From Alviniconcha marisindica (Eukaryota > Mollusca > Gastropoda > Provannidae), in NCBI GenBank assembly GCA_018857735.1, contig JABMCL010001097.1, positions 303,501 to 367,500 on the forward strand: a stretch of DNA of 64,000 nt, in the 5' to 3' direction. The position numbers and the translations under genes were made by a program. Each line of letters opens with the position of its first letter. The stretch's first letter is position 1. The notes beneath the pieces were generated by a model that had not been told where the DNA came from, did no database searches, and saw only the letters and a program-made list of their open reading frames with translations. This document shows, in pieces, positions 39,071-50,159 of the stretch.

Positions 39071-42000
39071 ATGAACGGAGGGATGTTTGTGCTGGTGGAC
39101 AGTGATGTGGACGAAGAGGAGCTGAGATCCATCGCAAAGAAATTGAAAAAAATGCAGAAGAGACGACAAAGCAAGACGAACGGCCGAACGCAGAGCTCTT
39201 CGTTATCCTCCTCACCGACTCTCTCTTCGCCACAAGACAGCGATGCTGCATCAACAAGCTCAGTGACCAGCGCAGCGGTTTCGCAGCACGTGCAAGATAA
39301 ACGGAAACGGAAACGGAAGAAAACTCATCAGGAAGGAGATGCTGGGGGTAAAATGACTAAAATTAGTAAAAAGCTTTTGGGGGAACTGAGCAGTCACATG
39401 TGCGACAAATCAGTCGATCATTACAGTGGAGAACTGCCCACTTCCTGCCTGAGTGTGCCAGAGCCTGCTGTGGTCAAGAACAGAGCTACTTATCCAAGCG
39501 CCTGGCGCCAAGTTAACTCATCTCATTACGCCTTCAGCAGTGACGATGATTCAGAATTAGACAGCAGAGTAACAGAGCAAATTGTTTGCGGATCCCTAGA
39601 ACAGAAAGATTTAAGCAAAAACAGTGCAGCTCCAGGGAACCATTCCCGACGGACTTCTGTGTCTCTATGCCACAGCATGCATAATGACAATCACAGCTGC
39701 ACCAGCGCACAAACATTGACAAGAACAGAGACAAATTCATTTGGTGGTCGTGCCCCCACCAGTGGAGAAAGAGTGTCACAGTTGTGGTGTGGCAGTTACA
39801 CAAAACATCAGAAAGGCCTCAGGCAGGGCACTCCCAAGGCGCTGTCTGGAGGAGGTGCAGGGTCTTGTCTGACCAAGTGTAAATCCTGCGCTGCGTACTC
39901 CCTGCCGATTCTCTCTGCTGCTGACGTCTGCGAAATGACCAACTATGTGGCATTGGACTGCGAGTTTGTTGGTGTGGGTCCAAAAAACAGGAGTGCTTTA
40001 GGTACGGGATTTAATTTGAATCCTTTTTTTCCAACATGTGTGGGTGTGTGTGTGTGTGCCAGAAAGGGGAGAGAGACTCACAGAGAGAGAGAGAGAGAGA
40101 GAGAATTGGCGTGCATTTGCAATGTCTACATATTGGGCGATTCATCGAAGCTGGTTTGCTAGAGTGAATGCGCTTTGTAATCTTTCGCGCAAGAAGTGCA
40201 AGAGGTCGCAGCGCACTTCCAGGCCGATTTCTGAGTAGGCGTTGCTTCACGCTGTGTATAACAGTGGAAGTTGAACCTAGAATTGCGAAGCAGTACAAAT
40301 GCCAATACTGTTGCAATTGCAAAAATTACCGTGGAAAGGGGATGGAGGGTGGAAAAAAAGTGTCTTTGCGTCGTTTTTTGGCTGACCAGAAGATCGTGAG
40401 TTGTAGAAAAAATGCTTTTGGGGCATCCTATAGCACGAGCAACAAGTTATTGCTTATTTCCAGACACATGACTACGGGCCTCAAAAAATGCCTTTAAAGT
40501 GGCAGTGTAAAATTTGCAAATTCACTGTCACCGCCTACCAGTGTGGAGAAAGTACGCACCGGAAGTAAAAGCAGCCAAGGGACTTAAGCGATGCCGGGCA
40601 AAAGTCAAGGGAGTTAACAACCCCGCCTGAATCGCCCAATAGTTAACGGTACACACACATATATATATAGATATATAGATATATATATATATATACACCT
40701 TATTACCTGCGTCCTGTATAATTCTTGACAGTCCGCGGGCCGGATGAGTGCTAATTTTAAATTACCGACTATAGTACTGGCCTATGGGCCATGGGACTCT
40801 GAAAAGTTTGTGAAGATTTTTTTCTATTGTTCAGGTCGGTGCAGTATTGTGGACCACAGGGGGGCTGTGTTGTTTGATCGCTTCGTCAGGCCGGCTGAAC
40901 CCGTCACGGATTACCGCACGCGGTGGAGTGGACTGCGCCCAAGACATCTACAGCACGGAATTCCCTTTGTGGTGGCCCAGGAGCAAATAGCTGCTGTCAT
41001 TAAGGTTGGTGATGCATCAATTTCTGCATGCCTGCTTTTGCAAGTGTGCATTTGGATAATTGCATACATCACTATGTGTGTGTGCATAAATTTGTGTGTT
41101 AAAAAAAAATTCTTACAAAGTGCACATGCATTGTTTGTGGGTAAACTTGATGTTTTACGCCTAGTCAGCCAGTACAGTTACATCAGGGCGATTTTAGGTA
41201 TGCATGCAATGATATGTGCATACTCATTTGTGAAATTGTGTGCACACTGTCTATGTATAATATGATGTGTGTATGTGATGTGTGAATGTGACAACTGACA
41301 GTGACATGTTAACATCATTATTCTATTATACAAAATATGCGTTGTGTGTGCAAACCTGTGTGTTTTCATTGCGTGTGTGTGTGTACATCACTACATGTAT
41401 ATTGCATACATCATTACATCTATGCATGTGTGTCTGTTATGTGTACACAGAGCTAAACTGACTTAAAAAATTTCACCATGCTCTCTTCCCTTGAGCTGCT
41501 CCAGGGCATTGTTTCTCAATGGGTTCAGTTTAAAAAAAAAATGTGTCCACACTTCAGTTCCAGCACTTAAGTTAGATGCCAGAACCCAACTCATGCCATT
41601 TCTGTCCTTTTGCCACTGGCCGGTCAGTTTTGTTTGTGCTGCAAGACTTGTTCTCTTGGCACCCCGCCACTAGCACTCAACACCTCTCCTGGAAAAACTG
41701 CACAGCTTCCCATTTCTGAATGTATTAAATATAAAGTCGCTTGGATGTGTTCCAGTGCTATAAATGGTTCTGGTCCTGCTGACCTTTCTGAACTGCTGAA
41801 TGTCTACACTCTGTCTTGTACACTGTGCTCTTCTTCTGACACCCACATGCTGAAAATCCAGCAATACAGAGGCAAGACTCATGGCTTTTGTGCTTTCTCT
41901 TGCTTTGGACCCCACATTTGAAATTCACTCCCACAAGACCTTAGACACTGCTCAACCCTGTCATCTTTTAAAGTCAAACTGAAAACCTTCCTCTTCTCAC

Positions 42001-44157
42001 AGTATTTCCACACCAACTAATATCAGTACCCAGTTTCTGCTATAGTCATTGTGTGTGTTATCAGTGTGTGTGTGTGTATTTCCATATATAATAGTTAATA
42101 CCTTATGTAAATTGTTTTGGTAGGACTGTGCTCTACATGTGTATAGAATATTGTATTTAGGTTAATACTGTATTGTGTGGGCGCTCAGGGCGTTGATGAG
42201 CGCATGATAAATGTAGATTATTATTATTAACCCAGTGCCGTGTTTTTACCTCCCACCAACAGGGCAAGATAGTGGTAGGCCACGCTGTCCACAACGACTT
42301 CCGGGTGATCGCTGTTCCTCACCCGGTGCACAACATACGAGACACGTCCACCTGCAAGCTGCTGCGTGAGATGGCTGACCTCCCTGGCAACACCTGCGCT
42401 CTCCGCAAGTTGACACAGGTCTTGTTGGGTGAGTAAAGGTTAAGCATTACAGTAGATTACAGGAAAGATATTTGTGTCTGCATTACAGTCGTATTAGTAT
42501 GTCGTAAGTAATTGTAAACCAAATTGTGCCTGTGTTACAGTAATAAGTAATGCTGTTGTTGATTGCTTTTATATAGCACTATTCTCCGCTCTCGAGCAGA
42601 CAATGTGCTCCCATGTGATTCTACATGAGAGACTAGCTTTTTGTAGCGTGTTTTTGAATATCCACCGAAGTGGTGTACTTACACCGGTTACACTTACAGC
42701 ACTGTTTGATTGTTACATGGCTGGTGCCACGTGAAACTGCTGCCATCTCATTCTCAGCATGTTTTGTGTACACCGGACAACCACGCACTATGTCACTTCA
42801 TGAAAATCCACATACGTAAGGTGCATGCGTGTTTAGCAAAGCTGCTGATAGGAAAGATTTTTGTGTCTACGCAGCTTGCTGTCTGCAAACTTTTGTTGCT
42901 GATTTTATATGGATCAGTGCATGTGTTCTGTGAGTGAGTGACATCTGATTTTTATGTCCTGTGAACTGTGTGTGGTCACCTTAGGACAAATCACACAGTT
43001 GTGTGATTCATGTGACCTGTAAACAGGCCTGTATTTTTGATGGCTCATTTTCAGATCGCACCACCCAGAAGTTTAAAATTTCCAGTACCTACTACCTTTG
43101 GTAAAGAATTTGGAAAACACATTCACCAAAAGAAGACGGGTGACACACAGAAGAAAAAAAACACTCCAATGTTTTGACCATCTTCATCAAGGTGGAGAGA
43201 CATATGTGTCGAAACGATGGAGTGTGTCTTTCTTGTATCCATGACCTGTCTTGTTTAATATGTAACCTTTTATATTACCTGTATTTTTAATATTGCCCTG
43301 ATATAACCGCAATGGTTGACTGGGTGTAAAACACCAAGTTACTTACGTATTTTCAACAACTGTTCTTTGAGTTTTAAAACATACAGTATGTGTTATTGTG
43401 TACTGTGGTGAGATTAATGTTCAGCCAGGTATGTAATTTTTTGATGGGATAATAATCTTGAATCTTCTTTTTGTTGAGTACATTTTCTTCATTTTTTTTT
43501 ACTGCTTATTCTTCTCACTCCAGCAGTCATTTAGTTATTACTAGTACCTGCATTTGAACTGTTCAACTTCAAGGACTCTTTGACGGCTCATTTTTAGGTC
43601 ATGCCATCTGGATCCTTTAAATAAAAAAATTTTTAAAGTATCAAAACATTTTAAGACAGTTTATGCCTTTCAACAACCCAAACTTTTACCCGCACCCACT
43701 GAAAAAAATTTTTGTTTTCATTACAGACGGCTTTCCCGCACTTATTGCATTAAAAGGTCGTTTTCAACAGAATCCAGAAGCTTAAAATTACCCGCACCTT
43801 CATCTGAACATTTCAAAATACTTTTCACGGCTCGTTTTCAGGTTACAGAATCCAGAAGCTTAAAATTACCAGCACCTTCATCTGAACATTTCAAAATACT
43901 TTTCACGCCTCGTTTTCAGGTCGCACGATCCAGACACGGGAAAGCACTGCTCTGTGACGGACGCGCGGGCGTGCATGGACCTATTCCGGCTGGTTCGAAC
44001 CCGCTGGGAACCCAGCCTGAAGGCCAAACTGGAGCGACGAGCAGCGAGGTACACACCAGGGGGTGTGACAGATGAGGCTAAAGAGTCACAGCAAGAGCTG
44101 AACTCCTTCCTGGATGACCAGTATTGGCCGGCTGACCTGTTTGTGGATTCCTATTGA
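39071..44157 (+). CDS. ISG20L2: DEDDh 3'-5' exonuclease, ISG20L2/AEN type
   Basis: Exons 39071-40001, 40835-41004, 42263-42428, 43920-44157, all GT-AG; about 501 residues. The long first exon encodes a Ser/Lys-rich N-terminus with basic KRKRKRKKTHQE near residue 80, probably nuclear or nucleolar. The exonuclease domain starts at ALDCEFVGVGPKN (ExoI, D296, E298), continues through VDYRTRWSG-like TDYRTRWSGLRPRHLQ and GKIVVGHAVHNDFR (ExoII, D379), and ends with KHCSVTDARACMDLF (ExoIII, H432, D437). Family members trim rRNA precursors (ISG20L2) or digest RNA/DNA (AEN, ISG20). Exon 4 has an apparent one-base loss: the frame entering at GRTIQTR meets TGA 12 codons in, while the downstream family sequence continues one frame over. 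A fourth G in the GGG at 43938-43940 would restore it. Intron 1 holds a MITE, intron 2 a LINE end, intron 3 copies of the exon 4 acceptor. Confidence 0.88.
40075..40105 (+). repeat. (GA)n microsatellite
   Basis: Short GA run in intron 1, just 5' of the MITE copy. A separate TA/GATA run is at 40660-40695. Confidence 0.8.
40133..40639 (-). mobile_element. MITE with TTGGGCGATTCA terminal inverted repeats, copy 2
   Basis: Inverted relative to the copy at 7632-8146, 507 bp, same 12-bp ends and TA on each side. It lies in intron 1 of the exonuclease gene. The longest frame across it (109 codons, plus) has no transposase features and differs from the equivalent frame in copy 1. Confidence 0.85.
41130..41196 (-). 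mobile_element. Dispersed 3'-end repeat, minus copy
   Basis: Reverse complement of the 'gactgggtgtaaaacacc' family (here 'gatgttttacgcctagtcag' and 'tacatcagggcgatt'). In intron 2 of the exonuclease gene. Confidence 0.5.
41485..42236 (+). mobile_element. LINE 3' end, CR1/L2/RTE-like
   Basis: Frames read TAAARL-like remnants then YRGKTHGF, SCFGPHI*NSLPQDLRHCS and SSFKVKLKTFLFSQYFH, the usual C-terminus of non-LTR retrotransposon polyproteins. It is followed by 'gggcgttgatgagcgcat' and (ATT)n. In-frame breaks show it is dead. A close copy of the last 370 bases is at 57943-58356. Confidence 0.8.
42640..42905 (-). mobile_element. SINE family B, minus copy
   Basis: Inverted relative to 28255-28590; shared blocks 'gaatatccaccgaagtggtg', 'gttacatggctggtgccac' and 'aaggtgcatgcgtgtttagc'. 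In intron 3 of the exonuclease gene. Confidence 0.7.
43137..43235. repeat. Imperfect hairpin 'cactccaatgttttgac / gtcgaaacgatggagtg'
   Basis: The two arms at 43166-43182 and 43208-43224 are complementary apart from a few bases, with the loop 'catcttcatcaaggtggaga'. Similar arms-and-loop logic is seen in the fold-back at 46896. Confidence 0.5.
43292..43352 (+). mobile_element. Dispersed 3'-end repeat, plus copy
   Basis: 'gccctgatataaccgcaatg', 'gttgactgggtgtaaaacac', 'caagttacttac': the same family as at 24168 and 27062. Confidence 0.65.
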
Positions 44158-44497
44158 TGGGGGTGACGTTCAGTGACAGTTCTGGGTCCAGCTTGTGTTT
44201 AGTATTCCACTGTTGGCGGGGACCCAAAGCAGGCACTGGATGACTTGGCTGGTTGGTTGTCAGTATCAGGCCAAAAAGCCCGGTGCAATACTGCATTTTT
44301 TTTCTCTCTCCCAGAGTTGTCTTTCAGTGCAGGCTCTCTCGTGGTGTTTGCACAGCCAGTGTGTGCATTCGCATGCATCACCATCTGGGTGCACATTACA
44401 AATCCCTTAAACTGATGTTTGTGATATCTCCATCTGTTTCTGATCAGTGGCGTCTTCCTTGGTTACCACTATTATGTCTCTGCAATGAATGGATTGA

Positions 44498-44503
44498 AAT
44501 AAA
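44498..44503 (+). terminator. Candidate polyadenylation signal AATAAA
   Basis: AATAAA 341 bases after the exonuclease stop codon, just before a LINE relic begins. Use is inferred. Confidence 0.4.
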
Positions 44504-44559
44504 AACTGAAAAAGAGAAATGCTGCGTTGATTTTTGTACCGAATTTAGAATAGAAGAAA

Positions 44560-44874
44560 AGGAAAGCATGGACTCTGGAACAATCTCCCCCAAGACACCA
44601 GGCACTCTGCTACTCTCTCTTCCTTCAAAAGCGGCATACGCCAACTCGAGACTTTTCTCTTCACAGAATATTTCGTTTAAGCCACATTGTCCTTCACTCC
44701 CATCAGTCTGTACAGTGTGTGTGTGCATCTTTTGCATAGTTATGCTTGAACCCTTTTATATATTTTTTTGGTAACATTTTCCATCTGGATGGACATTATT
44801 TGTGTATGCTTGTTCTGCGCTTTGAGCCGCAGGGTAGGCGCTTTACAAATTTCCATTATTATTATTATTATAAT
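44560..44874 (+). mobile_element. LINE 3' end relic
   Basis: 'gactctggaacaatctcccc' corresponds to the WN(S/N)LP signature and is followed by a SLSSFK-like stretch with frame breaks. It ends 'ctttgagccgcagggtaggc', 'gctttacaaatttccatt' and (ATT)n. The 3' tail recurs inverted at 29508. Confidence 0.65.
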
Positions 44875-45727
44875 CACGTGACATGACACGTGCAGTGTGC
44901 TGAATCGTGTGGCACAACACGTGCAGTGTGCTGAATTGTATGAAACATGTGCAGTGTGCTGATTCACGTGACGAGACACGTGCAGTGTGCTGAATCATGT
45001 GACACAACACATGCAATGTGCTGAATTGCATGACACAATGCGTGCAGGGTGCTGAATCATGTGACACAACACATGCAGTGTGCTGAATTGCATGACACTA
45101 CACATGCAATGTGCTGAATCATGTGACACAACACATGCAGTGTGCTGAATCATATGACACAATGCATGCAGTGTGCTGAATTGCATGACACTACACATGC
45201 AATGTGCTGAATCATGTGACACAACACATGCAATGTGCTGAATCATGTGACACAACACATGCAGTGTGCTGAATTGCATGACACTACACATGCAATGTGC
45301 TGAATCATGTGACACAACATATGCAGTGTGCTGAATCATATGATACAACACATGCAGTGTGCTGAATCGTGTGACGCAACACGTGCAGTGTGCTGAATCA
45401 TGTGACAACACATACAGTGTGCTGAATTGCGTGACACTACACATGCAATGTGCTGAATCATGTGACACAACACAGACATAGGGCTGAATCATGTGACAAC
45501 ACATGCAGTGTGCTAAATCGCATGACACTACATGTACAGTGTGCTGAATCACATGACACAACGCGAACAGTGTGCTGAACCATGTGACAACACAAGCAGT
45601 GTGCTGAATCACATGACACGTGCAGTGTGCTGAATCACGTGACACGACACGTGCAGTGTGCTAAATCACATGACACAACACATGCAGCGTGCTGAATCAC
45701 ATGACACGACATGCAGCGTGTGCACAG
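44875..45727. repeat. About 30-bp minisatellite rich in CANNTG motifs
   Basis: About 27 units of 'atgtgacacaacacatgcag' plus 'tgtgctgaatc'. Nearly every unit has two E-box-like hexamers facing each other (CATGTG or CACGTG, and CACATG or CACGTG). Minus-strand frames are open across the array as a repeat effect. Confidence 0.92.
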
Positions 45728-45767
45728 GTGTCCCAGTGTAAATAACAAAGATGCTGCTGATTATGTC

Positions 45768-45828
45768 GTAAGTAACTTGGTGTTTTATGCCCAGTCAACC
45801 ATTACGGTTATATAGGGGTGATATGATT
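45768..45828 (-). mobile_element. Dispersed 3'-end repeat, minus copy
   Basis: 'gtaagtaacttggtgtttta', 'tgcccagtcaaccattacgg' is the reverse complement of the family at 43292. Confidence 0.65.
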
Positions 45829-45889
45829 ATGTGACATGACATTGGTTGAACTGGTTTAGTGCCAAGTTGTCTCCAAAGAAATTGGACTG

Positions 45890-46145
45890 GCCGGGACCGA
45901 GATCCCAGGAGGTGGGTGAAGAGCGAGACTGTACATATCGCTACACTGTCACCACCAGAATGATTCCTGTGTTACGACAGGCAGCAATGAGAGCCATTTT
46001 AATGTTTCATTAATTGTGAGGGACAAAGTCACAAGACAGTGTCCACAGACCACAATTTTGGAAGAGAAAGGACAGCCAAAGTGGAATCGAACTGCAGTCC
46101 CTCTGCTTACCAGCCTGACGCCTTACCGCTAGGCCAACAGCCATG
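45890..46145 (-). mobile_element. SINE family A, minus copy with tRNA-like head
   Basis: Reverse complement of 21215-21470: 'ccaccagaatgattcctgtg', 'ttttaatgtttcattaattg', 'ggaatcgaactgcagtccct' (B-box region) and 'gccttaccgctaggccaaca' (A-box region). Confidence 0.8.
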
Positions 46146-46419
46146 ACAGCAGTAACGCTAACACTTTAGGCTGTTGTGTACATCTGAGCTGTTGGGTATT
46201 CAAGAAAACTGTCATCTTCATCAAGGATTTAGCCAACAACTTTGACATCTCAGAAGAAAACCCAGACTTTGATGATTTCATTTTAATCTTGTGTGCCTAC
46301 TTTGAATTTTGATTTTTTTTCTCAGATGGGGGGTGGAGAGGGAGTGGCATTTCAGTTTTTTTTTAAATCTCATGTCCACACTTCAAAGTATTCATTTTAA
46401 TCTCTCTCTTTTTTTTTGG

Positions 46420-46448
46420 GGGGGGGGGGGGGGGGGGGGGGGGTGGGA
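46420..46448. repeat. Poly-G run
   Basis: About 25 G interrupted once by T. The stretch 46150-46890 otherwise holds no recognised feature. Confidence 0.9.
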
Positions 46449-46895
46449 GGTGGTTGGAGAAAAAGTGTCATTTGAGAAGAACAAAATACTTTGAACTTTA
46501 CATTTTCACCTCTCCTCTCTGGTTTGTCAGGGTTCAGAGAACAGAAGAGAAAAATGACTGTCACAGAAAATCGCATTCCTGGTACAGACCTGGCAGTGAA
46601 TACAGACGTTTCTGAACCCAAAGCAAATTCAACAGCATGCGATCTGACGTCATAAACACAATTTATTGCTTTTTTGCGTAGTTAGAACAGTGTCAGGACA
46701 ATCACACATGAACAAAGCTGGACTCCATGTGACAAGTCCTTTTTACCATCGGGTGACACGGTTATGAGCAAGCATAAATTTATACATGTTTAACATCGGT
46801 ATTGCAGTAAGATTTCCAGCAGCCAAACCACAATGCTGCTTCTCCGGTCATGATTTCTGCAGGGGAATCCAACGAACAAAAAAATTACTGCGATT

Positions 46896-47150
46896 GATAA
46901 AATAGAACAGCTATAGAGAAATGTACTCGCCTATACGACGACACACAAGGAACAGTTAAACACAAGCACTTTTGGCACAGTCTTCGTCGGGTGTAAGAAG
47001 TTAAATAAAAAATAATAAAATTTTATTTTATTATCACTTTCTGTCTGTCTTCTTACACCCGACAAAGACTCTGAAGAACGCGCTTGTGTTTAATTGTTCT
47101 TTGTGTGTCGTCGTATAGTCGAGTACATTTCTCTAGAGCTCTTCTATTTT
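46896..47150. mobile_element. Fold-back element with about 100-bp inverted arms
   Basis: 46896-46994 ('aaatagaacagctatagaga' to 'ttcgtcgggtgtaagaag') pairs with 47062-47150 ('cttcttacacccgacaaaga' to 'gagctcttctattttgtgaa') around an AT-rich centre. A half copy with the same blocks is at 57765-57945. No coding capacity. Non-autonomous fold-back or MITE-like element. Confidence 0.75.
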
Positions 47151-47309
47151 GTGAACCTCGACCAGCAGTTGTTCACTCATTCCGCTGCTATGGATAGTTA
47201 ATAACCGCTTCAGTAGAACTCCTCTTTGTGAATCAGCATAAAACTCGAACAGAAGCGGTCTTCACATCTCAAGTCTCACTTACTTCACCAACAACACCCT
47301 TCTGCATAA

Positions 47310-47549
47310 CTATTGCTGAACACCTAAGCGCTGCCGATATGGATTTGTGGCTTTAAACTTTTTGGCTTCCCGGGGCTTAAAATCTTTCGTGTGTCTACGT
47401 CTGTAGTGCAAAACGGTCTGGGGTTTGGGCGCCGCATGTACCTTGCAGAAGGGAAGTAACTCAATGTTCAGTCGACAGCACTGGAGCACCTCAGGACGAC
47501 AATCAAAGTCCGTCATAAGCAAATACACTCTTTCAAAACTTTTTCTCAT
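47310..47549 (-). CDS. Unrecognised small ORF, 79 codons
   Basis: The frame begins MRKSFERVYLLMTDFDC and has a basic C-terminal half (YRRRHTKDFKPREAKKFKA). The codon pattern is less repetitive than nearby spurious frames and there is no simple repeat. I do not recognise the protein, and no flanking splice signals convinced me. It may be a single-exon small gene, an exon or chance. Confidence 0.25.
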   Translation of the reverse strand: MRKSFERVYLLMTDFDCRPEVLQCCRLNIELLPFCKVHAAPKPQTVLHYRRRHTKDFKPREAKKFKATNPYRQRLGVQQ

Positions 47550-47689
47550 AATGATGTAAACCCTCTTCTCAAGTCAGGTCCACAAAACCAGTCCAAGAAA
47601 TATGATACGTACACAAACGTCGGTCGTACATTTCTGAAGGGTTAATTCCTTCAATACTGCCCTTGTTGTAAAAAGCATACAAGGCTAGC

Positions 47690-47990
47690 AACTGCAAGCC
47701 TCCTCAAGTCTTCTGTTTAATTTATGAATACCAGAGATTAAAATATAATTATATATAAAAAGAGAAATGGACAGAAGCAATGAAAATGTTGAAAATATTA
47801 TATAATAATAATAATAATAAAGAGGATTTCTAGAGTGCGCATCTACGCGCAAGGTGGGAGCACAGGGCGCTAACAACACACACACACACACACTCTCTCT
47901 CTCTCACACACACACTGACATGCAGGCACATTCACACATACATACACACACACTGACATACACACTCGCACATGTATACGCACACACACA
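47690..47990 (-). mobile_element. Retroelement 3' tail (minus) followed by CA-rich repeat
   Basis: (ATA)n at 47803-47820 followed by 'gatttctagagtgcgcatct' reads on the minus strand as a LINE/SINE end with TTA tail. 47876-47990 is CA-rich simple sequence. Confidence 0.5.
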
Positions 47991-48199
47991 TGCATCGGAC
48001 GGATGTGTTACATATACATACGCATTACAGCAAATACCTGTGGCAGCAAGTTGCACATACAACCTACCAATAACCATCTCCTAGCTGTTCAATGAGAGCC
48101 ATACAAAGAGCCTCTCTTAATGAGAAATGTGGGTGGAGTTTCTGGAGAGAACCCCCCCCCCCCACAAAAAAAAAAACAGTGACGAAAATGGGCCATTAG

Positions 48200-48425
48200 C
48201 AGAAACAGAACAAGACAGAAAGAGCAGCAGAATTATCTATAAAAGAACCAGAGAGGAAATAGGAATGGGGAACCAAATGACAGCCCTGAGATTCCAGACA
48301 GGGGGAAGATATCAGACAACCCCAACCTATACGATGGGAGACCTTCTGCCAACACCGGGGTTCAAACCCCCTACCCCCGCCCCCATCCCAGTGTTGTGAA
48401 CTCGATCGTGATGCCGGAGGAAAAA
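48200..48425 (+). mobile_element. Possible tRNA-related SINE fragment
   Basis: A B-box-like 'ggggttcaaacccc' at about 48357-48370 follows 'gagaccttctgccaacaccg'. No convincing A box. Otherwise 48425-48880 is unannotated. Confidence 0.3.
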
Positions 48426-48894
48426 AAAGTGTAGAGGAACAAACCAGAACAACTGTCTTCGCTTGTAATTCAGTATCCCAGCGTACGGGCGTTTCCATTG
48501 CGGAGTGCAACACCACTTGACACCCCTGTCGTGCATTTAAAGCACCGTTCCGCACTGACACCAATTAAAACTCCCGCAATGGACAGAAAATTAGCAAATG
48601 CTTCCCAGTCACCCTGAATAAAATACAGCCGTCTTGTAAATAGGCAGACAACTGGTAAGTGTACTCATCATGTATGCGCTGCATCCGCAAACAGAACAGC
48701 TTATTTCAAACTTTAATGCCACGATAGTTCTGCGGTATGACTGACCAAGATGGAGTGTCACGAGGTGAATGAGCAGAGCACTTTTCACATCTTGCGTCGG
48801 GAATATAAATGCAAGGAACTTGTGTACCTGACGCAGTTCTGTAGACGGGATCCAAGGAATGCCAAAGAAACCAGCGGGACATTCACAGGACGGA

Positions 48895-49160
48895 TGTCGA
48901 GGCTTCGTTCAGTTTCATTGCTCCAGCCGTCTGGAATTCACTGCCTGCCAGCGTGCAAAACCTCCACGCTCTGAATGACTTCAAAACCCAGCTCAACACT
49001 CCTGTTTAGACAGGTCGTTTCGCAAACCTAGGTCGCAGATTCCTAAGAGCACAAATTATGTGGATATCTTCTTCTTCTTTCCTTCGATGCCCACAATTAT
49101 GTTGATGATTATTCCGGCATCCAAGTGTATGTATGTGTGCAAAAAATGGTGTGTACTACC
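48895..49160 (+). mobile_element. LINE 3' end relic, RTE/CR1-like
   Basis: One frame reads SFIAPAVWNSLPASVQNLHA then LNDFKTQLNTP and a stop, the classical non-LTR retrotransposon C-terminus, followed by a 3' region. 49385-49570 repeats the last 170 bases ('cagctcaacactcctgttta', 'ttatgtggatatcttcttct'). Confidence 0.8.
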
Positions 49161-49171
49161 CATGCAGACAT

Positions 49172-49384
49172 TTACACACACACACATATTCTTTCTCTGT
49201 GTCTCTTATACAATGCATCAAAGTATTGAGTAAATGGTTTCATTTTCATCAAAAACTTGATGTTGGTCCAGCCCCTGTCAAACACAGGAAGCGTTAAGAA
49301 CTCAGCATCCATCCTGAAGTGTTCACCAGCCGTACGCAGTTCAGCATGAGACAAAACGCACAACTCCATAAAACGTACAGACAC
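49172..49384 (-). CDS. Unrecognised duplicated ORF, copy 1
   Basis: The minus frame contains SVRFMELCVLSHAELRTAGE and FDRGWTNIKFLMKMKPFTQY, followed by FDALYKRHRE. It is not low-complexity. A near-identical block at 51905-52165 carries the same coding with frame breaks. The product is not recognised; it could be part of a transposable-element protein or an exon. It sits between two copies of a LINE 3' end. Confidence 0.3.
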   Translation of the reverse strand: MSVRFMELCVLSHAELRTAGEHFRMDAEFLTLPVFDRGWTNIKFLMKMKPFTQYFDALYKRHRERICVCV

Positions 49385-49559
49385 AAACTCGGCTCAACAC
49401 TCTCCTGTTTAGACAGGTCGTTTCGCAAAACCTAGGTCGATGAGTCCTGAGAGCACAAATTATGTGGATATCTTCTTCTTCTTTCCTTAGATGCCCACGA
49501 TGATGTTGATGATTATTCCGGCATCTATGTGTATGTACGCGTGCAAAAAATGGTGTGTA

Positions 49560-49910
49560 CTACCCATCAAGCTTTTGCTCTGCGAAACGGTTCGCACCGT
49601 AGAAGAGCCATCGGTTATTAATTACTGCTGACCGGGTGATGGAAAATGTCAACAGAGATTGTGGTGACTGCTCGCTTGCGCTTGCCTTACACTGCTTGCA
49701 TCCGGTCATTGCTGCTCCTACCACATTTTCAGACTCACTTCCAGCAGAACCCAGTACAAACACATTCCCTACAAATGTTTGGTTGTGAATCAGTTTTTCT
49801 TCTTCTCTCTCTCTCTCTCTCAGGATGACCCAAGACAAAAACATTTGAATCAGTTCTCCCTCTCTCTCACGCACACACAGTATAACATAGTTCAGGAGCT
49901 GTGCGAGAGT
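49560..49910. other. No gene recognised
   Basis: The sequence is partly (CT)n near 49800-49822 and shares 'acaaatgtttggttgtgaat' with 50092-50115 and 51845-51865, the flanks of the following array. No gene is supported. Confidence 0.4.
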
Positions 49911-49914
49911 CAAG

Positions 49915-50060
49915 GTGGCCGTCCTAGGCTGTCCGTCCTAATGAGCCTTCTGGTTTCCGTGGATGTAAAGCTATATTGAGCCATGCTTCGGCATTGGTCT
50001 CAGCTTGTCCCTAATATGTCAACCAACATCCGAGGACATTAAGCAACACTACCTACCTAC
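49915..50060 (+). mobile_element. SINE family A-related tail
   Basis: 'gtcctaatgagccttctggt' and 'ttccgtggatgtaaagc' resemble the 21485-21530 SINE tail, and the element ends in CTACCTAC. Confidence 0.45.
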
Positions 50061-50122
50061 ACAGTATAACCCAAGACAAAAGCATTACCTACATATGTTC
50101 AGTTGTGAATCCGTTTTCTCTA

Positions 50123-50139
<17 letters not shown>

Positions 50140-50159
<20 letters not shown>

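Larger units (their letters stand above)
43030..43919 (+). repeat. Diverged copies of exon 4 acceptor region
   Basis: Four to five copies of the block 'gacggctcgttttcagg' followed by 'atccagaagcttaaaatt' occur near 43040, 43580, 43760, 43840 and at the true edge 43905-43935. Two are about 95 bp apart and nearly identical. Each copy includes the pyrimidine tract, the CAG and the first exon-4-like bases (CAGGT..CACGATCCAGA). Confidence 0.8.

Noticed and set aside
44995..45645. 216-codon minus frame with CHVIQHTA repeats
   Set aside because: Translation of the 30-bp E-box-like minisatellite.
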